From Penium margaritaceum (Eukaryota > Streptophyta > Zygnematophyceae > Desmidiales > Peniaceae), in assembly GCA_023375785.1 (NCBI GenBank), contig SZWC01001179.1:251865-278806 (forward strand): a stretch of 26,942 bases of DNA. Direction: 5' to 3'. Shown here one piece after another: positions 20,597 through 26,942 of the stretch. A model generated the notes under the pieces. That model did not search any database. It worked only from the letters and a program-made list of their open reading frames with translations, and had not been told where the DNA came from. A program made the position numbers and the translations under genes. How positions within the stretch are numbered: position 1 is the stretch's first letter; each line of letters opens with the position of its first letter.

Positions 20597-20990
20597 GAGG
20601 ACCACATGTTCACAGATGGACTTCTGCTTCGTAGGGTTTGAATCCCAGTCTGTGTTTGTGTAGCCAAAGATGGTGTTGTTGTTGCTGTTGTATGTGATGC
20701 CGATGTTTATGGTTCCAAAAGGTAGTGGTAGATCTGTTTCAGTTCCTTCTATTGCTCAGGTTTGGGACTAGTCATGTGTTGGCTAATAGCTCTCATAGCC
20801 TCTGCGAGGTACGACTTGGATGCTACCATCAGGTACATGAGACTAATGACGATGCTTTGCTACTTCTGCTACTTAGTTCCATCTGTTTCTCCACTAAAGC
20901 TCTCAAGATACTGCCATGTCTCCAACAGTGTGCCTCTTGATTTGGCCTCTGCCATTCTAAGCCGCTAGAAGATATCCATGATCTAGCTAT
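20592..20990 (-). pseudogene. RT-RNase H fragment (F, right of G)
   Basis: Read leftwards from about 20990, it holds the end of RT and the start of RNase H. It has a GMAEA-like segment, QKYQS-like and LMYLMVAS-like segments near 20830-20900, then GTINIGITYN and TDWDSNP before HVVLMN at 20592-20610. Several stops are present. Similarity fades at about 20985-21000, where non-family sequence begins, so the 5' part of this unit is lost. Confidence 0.78.
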
Positions 20991-21322
20991 TTGCATGCCT
21001 GCGGCGACGGTCTACAAAACGGGTTTCGACACAATTGTTCCCACCGATCGCTCTTGGTATTGCAACCAAGAGATGATAGCACCCTCAGAGCCAAGGTTAT
21101 ATACTGAGAAATTCATAGAAATCATTTCCTTGTACTGTGCCCTTAGCAGTTGGTCACTTTCGTGCGACGAGCGAACTCCTAGGACTTAGGTCAACCAATG
21201 CTTCTTTAGTGTCTGCCTTAGGTGGACAACTCTGTGAGGAGTCTCAAAGGTGAGAACTGTGTTCAATGACAGGCAACTAACAGGTTGTCATAGTTCTAGA
21301 GCCAGCTTCTAGCCTAGGCGCG

Positions 21323-21347
21323 AAGTGGCTCCTTAAATGAGCCACTT
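21323..21347. repeat. Perfect 9-bp hairpin in the spacer
   Basis: AAGTGGCTC and GAGCCACTT are exact inverted repeats separated by CTTAAAT. No T-run follows, and no gene is next to it, so I do not call it a terminator. Confidence 0.7.
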
Positions 21348-21504
21348 TGGGATAATCTGGATAACGCATCCCTCCTGCCTACATGGCGCTCCCCATGACC
21401 GCTAACTGGCGCCAGGCACCAAGAAGAACCTTGGAATGTTCTAAGATGTCCTTTAGAACCTTCCTGTTCCCCTTTTGGTCACAAAGAAAAGTAGTCACTG
21501 GGCT

Positions 21505-21564
21505 GGGATTTGACCTAGTGACCTCTTGCTCCAGAGACTAACTATGGAACGTCTAAGCCACAAG
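21505..21564 (-). other. tRNA-like Pol III promoter block (possible SINE head)
   Basis: On the minus strand, TGGCTTAGACG (21560-21550) fits the tRNA box A consensus at all but one fixed position. GGTCAAATCCC (21515-21505) fits box B with one missing T. Starts are 45 nt apart, as in tRNA genes. Element H begins 4 bp from box A, so the acceptor-stem side is cut off or lies beyond H. It is not a functional tRNA gene as written. A tRNA-derived SINE or a tRNA relic fits best. Confidence 0.45.
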
Positions 21565-22064
21565 TGTTAGAAAGGGAGCCAACTGGCTCAATTTCAGGTC
21601 CACAGGAGCAAGTTCCTGGAAAGTACCAGATGCCTGCTCCGATCGCCAATCTGACTTCACCATTGGAAAGATCATGTGGCAAAATGTCTACGGTCCAAGT
21701 TTGAGGCCGATCCAACGGTCGGATTGGGAGATATGAATTTTCGAAGTTTCGGGGGTCATGGACCGTTGATGTCTGGGTGGGCATGGATGATGGCTCCATG
21801 CCTTAGCCTGAGAAAAGAAAAAGGCAAGAGGTCCAGGGTCAAGACCTGATGGGAGAAATATCCAAAAAGGTCCTTGGTCTTAGGATTGCCTTGTTAGAGT
21901 GTGCTGACTAGGATAAAGGTACCTCTCTTTACTTTTTAGGTGAGGTGAGATCCTTGTGTGCTAGCCATGGACACATGGCGATTCTCCATGGGTTTGTGGG
22001 TTATGTGACCACTAGGAGTGTGCCATGAGAGCATTCTCTAGCTCTCTAGGTCGTGTGTGAGTGG

Positions 22065-22145
22065 TCAGCCTGATTGCTAGGCTGATTTCCTCCCTTGTGT
22101 GAGATTATGGATTCTAGTGTGTGAGCCTTAGCCTCCATGGCTAAG
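22065..22145 (+). other. Two conserved hairpins in the LTR
   Basis: TCAGCCT/AGGCTGA (22065-22085, 7-nt loop) and CTTAGCC/GGCTAAG (22127-22145, 5-nt loop) are perfect 7-bp stems. The first is kept in most LTR copies here. They lie just upstream of the TATA block. Function unknown. Confidence 0.6.
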
Positions 22146-22185
22146 TGGTGTGGCTTGTGAGAGGGCTGACTTGCCCAAGCTCTAG

Positions 22186-22196
22186 CTCTATATGTA
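22186..22196 (+). promoter_or_regulatory. TATA-like box in the LTR
   Basis: CTCTATATGTA is conserved in every LTR copy here that reaches this region, about 625 bp into the LTR. It is the best candidate for the Pol II core promoter. This would place U3 at ~650 bp and leave R+U5 under 100 bp. The call rests on motif and conservation only. Confidence 0.5.
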
Positions 22197-22302
22197 CTCC
22201 ATCATTTTGAGTGATTGAACAACCATTCTTCAGCACAAGTGATGCCCTTCCAATCACACATGCTCGCTGCTCCAAGGCTCCCTCTCTCCTCCAGATCCAA
22301 CT

Positions 22303-22949
22303 TTTGGTATCAGAGCTAAGTTCTGCCACTTTTAGCCAGCACAGGCCGTCACTTTGAGAGTGACGGGTTGGGGTGAAACCTTCACCAAATTTGACGTTCG
22401 ACCACTGGATCGTCAAGTTCAGAAGCCAAGCTTTCCAACGCGCCCAAGATTGCGAAGATCCAACGGTCGGATTGAGAGTTATGCTCAAAACGAGGTCGGC
22501 CAGGGCTACACTCTTCTCTATAAGTAAGACTGTCGCCTTGTGATGACCATAACTCTCTCGTTTCTTTGTCAAATTTAAAAAGTGGCACATGCGAATTGTA
22601 GTATTTTTTCTAAGCTTTCCATTGTTGCAAAAATATTTGCATTCCATCGATTCGTTTGGGAGAAACGCCGTTTACAAACTGGCTGGCCTGAGTTGGAGTA
22701 GGAGCAGAAGCATACCCTGTTTTCAAGAGGGCATATCTTTTGAAATCCCCTGTTGATGACCCTGTTTTATGAGTCGATCCGAAAGGTTTTGAGCTGAATT
22801 TTCCAGTGGTGGGCTCAGTTTTTTAACATTCCCAGTCTTCTGGCATCTATAGTCCATTTTCTGTCAGACAGATTTCTGGCAGAAGCAGCAGCAGAAGCAG
22901 GGGTAGCGCCGCCATCCAAGGGCAGCGCTGAGCATCACGAAGGCTCAAA
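22303..22949 (+). other. PBS and leader of element H
   Basis: PBS TGGTATCAGAGC at 22305-22316. The leader has the GATCCAACGGTCGGATTG block at 22457, also found in the LTR at 21709. A GTCACT/AGTGAC hairpin lies near 22348, and the 13-nt palindrome TCTGTCAGACAGA at 22860-22872. No coding sequence. Confidence 0.82.
22860..22872. repeat. 13-nt leader palindrome
   Basis: TCTGTC-A-GACAGA, 77 nt upstream of gag. It is exact in D (7416-7428) and B (2488-2500), and mutated in C and G. Confidence 0.65.
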
Positions 22950-24596
22950 ATGGCAGCAGCTGGCGTTGTGACAGCAGCCCAGCCTTTGGAGAGGCTGGAG
23001 GGACGCGCCAACTTCACGTTTTGGAAGATCCGTACCCGCCTCCTTTTGGAGGAGAGGGGCTTGTGGGAGGTGGTGAGCGGCGATGAGCTGGCTCCAGTTC
23101 CACAGGCAAAAGGCATCACCGCAGCACAGGTGGTGGCGGGGAAGACGCCGCAAAAGGATGTAGCTGATGCGGGTTCTTCTGCAGCTGTACCAGCGACGTA
23201 TGAGGAGTGGAAGAAGAAGGACAGGCAGGCCTATAGGTTGCTTGTCAACACCATCTCCAACCCACATCTTCAGTACGTGAGTGACAAGGCTACTGCAAAG
23301 GAGGGGTGGGACACATTGTGCAAGAAGTATGAGAGCAAGGATCCTGCATTCCTCATGCTTTTGGAGGAAAAGATGATGGCGCTGAAAATGCAGGGTGGTG
23401 AAGGGATGGAGGCGTATCTGGACAGGGCCAAGGACCTGGCAAAGCAGCTGAGAGCGGCCGGCAACCCTGTGGAAGAGACGCGCTTCATCCTCCTCTTGCT
23501 GAGGGGACTCCCAACCAGCTACGACACGGTGCGAGAGACGCTGGAGTGCCAGCCAACTCTCGACCTCGACTTCATCTGCACACACCTGGTGCAGGTGGAA
23601 TTGCGTCGCAATGCAGCAAAGCGCAATGGCGGCAGCAACAGTGAAGCAGCTTTCATGGCCATGGGCTCACGCAACCAGCAGCAGCAGCAGTCCGGGCAGC
23701 AGAGAGGCAAGAAGAAGGGCAAGTGCCACTATTGCCAGAAAGAGGGGCACTACAAGAAAGAGTGCTTCAAGTTCAAGAGGGACCAGAAGGAGCAGCAGCA
23801 GCAGCAAAAGCAGCAATCTCCACAGCAACAGCAGCAGCAGTCACAGCAACGTCAGCAGCACCAGCAGCAGCAGCAGCAGAACCAGACCAGCGTATGCCAT
23901 TTTGGCAACATGAACGTGGCCAAGGAGGTGCACGACCGCCTCTTCATGGCGAAGTCTGACATGTCGCAGGAGGAGAAGGCGGATCTGGTGTGGTACAAAG
24001 ACTCTGGGTGTACCAAGAGTTTGACGCACCACAAGGAGTGGTTTACGCAGTTGCTATCCATCCCTCCCCGTCCTATCGCTTTGGGTGATGATCGGGTGGT
24101 GTATGCTGAGGGGATTGGGATTGTGGAGATGTGGTTGGAGACCCCGCGTGGCATTGAAGTGGGAGTGTTCCATGGCGTGCTGTATGTGCCTGATGCTGCG
24201 TTTAACCTTCTCTCAGTGTCCTCTCTCGCAAACACAGGACTGCGCGTCGTTTTTGACGATGATTACGGCTACATCCTCGACAAGGAAACAGGAGAGGAGT
24301 TGGCCAAGTCGGTGAAGGAGGGCGACATGTACCGCCTGCTGGGGGCGACCAAGATCCCGCGTGAGCAGAGTCTTGTAGCACTGGTGCAAGCGATAGATGG
24401 CGAGATCTGGCATGCACGCTACGGCCACATCGGCATGCGCGCCTTACAGCAGCTTCAAGCAAAGCAGATGGTGCGTGACCTGCCTACCATCTCTAACTTT
24501 GAACAGCAGTTGTGCATCGGATGTTTGGAGGGGAAGCAGCACCGGGAGGCGTTCTCTGGAGCAGGAGAGCGTGCAAAGGAGGTGCTGGAGCTGGTC
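22950..24596 (+). CDS. Copia gag-protease-integrase N-terminal part (element H)
   Basis: 549 uninterrupted codons from ATG 22950 (context AAAATGG, the same start as in the sister copies). Gag: FTFWKIRTRLLLEERGL near residue 25, LLLLRGLPTSYDTV near 185, zinc knuckle CHYCQKEGHYKKEC from residue 259 (CX2CX4HX4C, binds genomic RNA), then a Gln-rich tract. Protease: DSG at residues 351-353 within WYKDSGCTKSL. Integrase zinc module: H488 and H493 in WHARYGHIG, C522 and C525 in CIGCLEGKQ. It breaks at N 24597, just before the HTDLCGP catalytic Asp. One polyprotein in copia order is expected, cleaved by its own protease. It is the only uninterrupted Gag in the window. Confidence 0.92.
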
Positions 24597-24597
24597 N
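24597..24597. other. Assembly gap (N) in integrase of H
   Basis: Comparison with G (18234-18260) shows that one N stands in place of about 20 nt encoding the HTDLCGP segment. The frame change across it is therefore an assembly effect, not a mutation. Confidence 0.8.
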
Positions 24598-25558
24598 AAT
24601 GCAGACCCAGAGCTTTGGAGGCTCTAGGTATTTTCTGACCTTCATTGATGATTTCAGCCGCTACACTGCTGTGTACTTCCTTCCTTCCAAGGACCAGTGC
24701 TTTGACAGGTTCAAGGAGTTCAAGGCCATGGTGGAGAACCAGACTGGCAAGAAGATCAAGGCGCTGCGCAGCGATCGCGGTGGAGAGTACCTGAGCAAGG
24801 AGTTCCAGGACTACCTCGCAGCAGCTGGCATCAAGGCGCAGCGTACCGCGCCGTACTCGCCGCAGCAGAATGGTGTAGCAGAACGCGCCAACCGCACCAT
24901 CGTTGAGTCGGCGCGCTCCATGCTGCACGCGGCGCGGCTGACCTACGACTTCTGGGCCGAAGCCGTGAGCACTGCGGTCTACATCAAGAATCGCAGTCCC
25001 ACCAAGGCGCTGGAGCAGATGACACCGTACGAGGCGTGGTTCGGCAAGAAGCCGAGCGTGGGTCATCTCCGAGCATTTGGCAGCCTGGCGCACATTCACG
25101 TGCCCAAGGAGAAGCGGCAGAAATGGGACGCAAAGAGTGCGCAGATGCTGATGATTGGCTACGACGTGGCAAGCAAGGCTTATCGCCTCTATGAGAGGGA
25201 TACAGGCCACGTCATTATCTCCAGGGATGTCGTCTTCAATGAGAGCAACGTCATCGGTACCAACATTGTCTGTGAAGAGGCAGCAGAACCAGCAGCTGAC
25301 GAGGCAGTGGGAGCAGAAATCCTTCCTGACCCAGTCTCTCCCGATCCTTCCTCTACTGTGACTGTGGGAGAATCACTGTACTCTCCCATGTCTGATGCAG
25401 CAGATACAGCAGCCTCATCGGCAGAAGCAGAGGAGGGAGATGCAGCACCACCAGCAGCAGCAGTTGTGCCAGCAGCACCGCGCCAGCCGCCCGCTAACGC
25501 TCCAGCACCAGGTCGCAGGTACCCTCTTAGGGTGCGTTACAAGCCTGGTGAGCGCGGC
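24598..25558 (+). CDS. Copia integrase core and linker (element H)
   Basis: Open throughout. It continues integrase from MQTQSFGGSRYFLTFIDDFSR (second catalytic Asp) through LRSDRGGEY to PQQNGVAERANRT (catalytic Glu). The C-terminal region contains YDFWAEAVSTAVYIKNRSPT, FGKKPSVGHLRAFGSLAH and DVVFNESN, then an acidic/Ala-Pro-rich linker ending PGRRYPLRVRYKPGERG. The first catalytic Asp lies in the upstream gap. Integrase joins cDNA ends to host DNA. No stop or frameshift in this stretch; codons are close to those of A and B. Confidence 0.9.
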
Positions 25559-25559
25559 N
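25559..25559. other. Assembly gap (N) before RT of H
   Basis: Matched against D (9826-10119), a single N replaces about 290-300 nt. The missing part covers the YKEAMASPDA segment and the start of RT (KKKRG). Confidence 0.78.
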
Positions 25560-26871
25560 GGGCATCGACTACACAGAAACTTTTGCCCCCGTTGCAAAGT
25601 TTGCCTCTGTGCGCACGCTCCTCTCTTATGCAGCAGCTGAGGACTTCGAGGTTCACCACATGGATGTCAAGACGGCATTCTTGAATGGTGACTTGGAGGA
25701 GGAGATCTACATGGAGCAGCCGGAGGGGTTCGTCATGGATGGCCAGTAGCACCTGGTCTGCAAGCTGCAGAAGTCGCTGTACGGCCTCAAGCAAGCGTCG
25801 CGTGCTTGGAACCAGAAGTTGGATGCGGCATTGCAGTGCATGGGGTTTGAGCGCAGCGAGTGTGACTACAGCGTGTATCGCTGGCAGCATGAGCATGAGA
25901 TCCTCATCATCATTGTCTATGTGGATGACATGCTCTTCCTTTCAAACAGCATGTCTGCACTGCTGGAGTTCAAGGAAGCCATGCAAGAGCGCTTCCAGAT
26001 GTCTGATCTCGGGGAGGCGTCATACTTCCTCGGTATCCAGATCACACGTGACCGCAAATCACGCTCTCTCTCGCTGCAGCAGAGTCGCTACATCAAGGAC
26101 GTCCTACAGTGGTTCGGCATGGCAGAGGCCGAACCCATCGGCACGCCGCTAGAGACGCGGCAGTACCTCGTGAGCTTCAGTGGAGAAGCAGATGCAGCTG
26201 AGCGGCAGAAGTACCAGAGCGCCGTCGGCAGTCTCATGTACCTGATTGTGGCAACCAGGCCGGACCTCGCACAGGCTGTGAGCGCTGTGAGCTAGCACAT
26301 GGCTCATCCCAAACCGGAGCACCAGAAGGCAGTGAAGCGGATCTTCCGCTACCTTGCTGGAACCGCCAACATCGGCATCACCTACAATGGCAATGACAAC
26401 AGCATCATCGGCTATACAGACGCAGATTGGGCTTCAAACCCTGAGACTCGCAAATCCATTTCTGGACATGTGTTTCTCATGAATGGAGGTGCCATCAGCT
26501 GGTGCAGCAAGCGGCAGGTGGTCGTGGCCACCTCAAGCACAGAAGCTGAGTACGTCTCTCTCAGCTTTGGAGCCAAGGAAGCAGTTTGGCTTCAGCGTCT
26601 CATGGCGGAGATGAGTGCGAGTGCAATAGTTCCTGTTCCTATGCGCGTCGACAACCAGAGCGCTATTGCACTCGCCAAGAATCCCGAGCACCATGCTCGC
26701 ACCAAGCACATTGACATCGCCTATCACTTCATCAGGCACATGGTGCAGGAGGGTGCTATCAAGCTGGAGTTTACTCCAACCAGCAAGCAGGTCGCTGATT
26801 TTTGCACCAAGCCAGTGACCCGTGAGAAGCAGCAGTTCTGCATGAAGGCATGTGGACTCAGCCCACTCTGA
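25560..26871 (+). CDS. Copia RT-RNase H, two in-frame TAGs (element H)
   Basis: One frame from codon 25561 to TGA 26869, interrupted only by TAG at 25747 and TAG at 26293. RT: TAFLNGDLEEEIYMEQPEGFVMD, SLYGLKQASRAWNQK, catalytic YVDDM at 25918-25932, MSDLGEASYFLGIQIT, SLMYLIVATRPDLAQ. RNase H: YTDADWASNPETRKSISGHVFLMNGGAISW, TEAEYVSLSFGAKEAVWLQ, DNQSAIALAKNP, end CGLSPL. The 26293 TAG replaces a Gln kept in C and G. The residue at 25747 varies among copies (Glu or Val). With these stops read as termination, the copy is not autonomous; if they are sequencing errors or are read through, it could be. Confidence 0.88.
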
Positions 26872-26878
26872 CTGCGGC

Positions 26879-26890
26879 AAAGTGGGAGAT
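26879..26890 (+). other. Polypurine tract of element H
   Basis: AAAGTGGGAGAT, intact, eight bases after the stop codon and touching the 3' LTR. Confidence 0.82.
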
Positions 26891-26942
26891 TGTTGGAAAG
26901 GGAGCCATCCGGCTCAATTTCAGGTCCACAGGAGCAAGTTCC
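26891..26942 (+). repeat. 3' LTR of element H, cut by window end
   Basis: First 52 bp of the LTR, beginning TGTTGGAAAGGGAGCC. Identical to element A at 250-301 and different from the H 5' LTR at three positions. Confidence 0.88.

Larger units (their letters stand above)
13559..20990 (-). mobile_element. Copia tandem remnant F: internal-LTR-internal, split by G
   Basis: On the minus strand the order is RT and RNase H (20990 to 14826, interrupted by G), polypurine tract, one LTR (14813-14077), PBS and leader (14076-13559), then element C. The single LTR serves as the 3' LTR of one unit and the 5' LTR of the next. Both outer ends are missing. It is the oldest layer, since C and G both sit inside it. 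Confidence 0.75.
20991..21564. other. Unassigned spacer between F and H
   Basis: About 570 bp without detectable similarity to the copia family described here. No convincing gene: the plus-strand frame at 20995-21189 (64 codons) has no feature I recognise. It holds a perfect 9-bp hairpin (21323-21347), a TGGCGCCA palindrome near 21405, two AGAACCTT repeats near 21430-21465, and a tRNA-like block at its right end. It may be a SINE, another transposon fragment or host DNA. Confidence 0.6.
21565..22302 (+). repeat. 5' LTR of element H
   Basis: 738 bp from TGTTAGA to TCCAACT. Both termini carry a substitution (family TGTTGGA/TCCAACA), including loss of the terminal CA. Spacer TT and the PBS follow. 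Confidence 0.9.
21565..26942 (+). mobile_element. Copia element H, best preserved copy, 3' LTR cut by window end
   Basis: 5' LTR, PBS, leader, gag-pol, polypurine tract and the first 52 bp of the 3' LTR. The coding region follows a single frame except at two assembly Ns, and has two TAGs. The left flank is ACAAG; the right target duplication would lie outside the window. Confidence 0.92.

Noticed and set aside
20995..21189. 64-codon plus-strand frame in the unassigned spacer
   Set aside because: Short, no motif, no homologous copy in the window to test it; chance frame is the default.
22305..22316. Possible tRNA gene at the tRNA-matching sequence
   Set aside because: Only 12 nt match the tRNA 3' end; this is the primer-binding site.
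23790..23885. Possible repeat array (CRISPR-like or regulatory)
   Set aside because: Simple CAG/CAA codon repeats inside gag, without spacers of fixed length.
22935..25210. Long minus-strand open frames opposite the H gag and integrase (216 and 251 codons), and similar ones opposite other copies
   Set aside because: They mirror strongly coding sequence on the plus strand, contain no recognisable domain and are broken in sister copies; shadow frames.
1..26942. A previously undescribed multi-gene system
   Set aside because: Every coding segment I can recognise is copia gag-pol, and all but about 570 bp is assigned to this family. I see no host operon, defence genes or unrelated protein.

Overview
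The window is a nest of decaying LTR retrotransposons of one Ty1/copia family, with no recognisable host gene. The host is most likely a green plant (streptophyte). The primer-binding site after each 5' LTR, TGGTATCAGAGC, is complementary to the 3' end of plant initiator-Met tRNA. The polyprotein has copia order: Gag with a CCHC knuckle, aspartic protease, integrase, reverse transcriptase, RNase H. I cannot name the species. Three single N positions mark a draft assembly.

Family plan: a ~737-bp LTR with termini TGTTGGA...TCCAACA, a 2-nt spacer, the PBS, a ~630-nt non-coding leader, one gag-pol reading frame ending in CGLSPL, the polypurine tract AAAGTGGGAGAT, and the 3' LTR. I label the copies A to H (E is not used). 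A (+, 1-340) is the end of RNase H plus 91 bp of 3' LTR. B (-, 341-3741) has a 5' LTR, leader, gag, protease and integrase, cut off in integrase where it meets A head to tail-inverted. C (-, 3742-13558) has lost most of gag, protease and integrase, and is itself split by D. D (+, 6124-12197) is a complete but degenerate element flanked by the 5-bp target duplication AGCCC. F (-, 13559-20990) is a tandem remnant in which one LTR lies between two internal regions. G (+, 15220-20591) is inserted in the RNase H of F with target duplication TTCAT, and has a deletion that fuses integrase to RT. H (+, 21565 to the window end) is the best preserved copy. Its reading frame is broken by two assembly gaps and two in-frame TAG codons.

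The only stretch I cannot assign to this family is about 20991-21564, between F and H. It contains a perfect 9-bp hairpin and, directly next to the H insertion point, a tRNA-like block on the minus strand with box A-like and box B-like motifs. This suggests a tRNA-derived SINE or tRNA relic.

Relative order of events: F is oldest, C entered the F leader, D entered the C leader, and G entered F RNase H. B abuts a C LTR fragment and probably entered it. All elements would work, if intact, by copy-and-paste: Pol II transcription from the LTR, Gag particle assembly, tRNA-primed reverse transcription and integrase-mediated insertion. No copy visible here is clearly autonomous; H comes closest. I found no sign of a new multi-gene system. 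The most informative signals are mutational (nine of nine nonsense codons in G are TAG at Gln/CAG positions), structural (nesting, a fold-back palindrome, the tandem LTR) and assembly-related.
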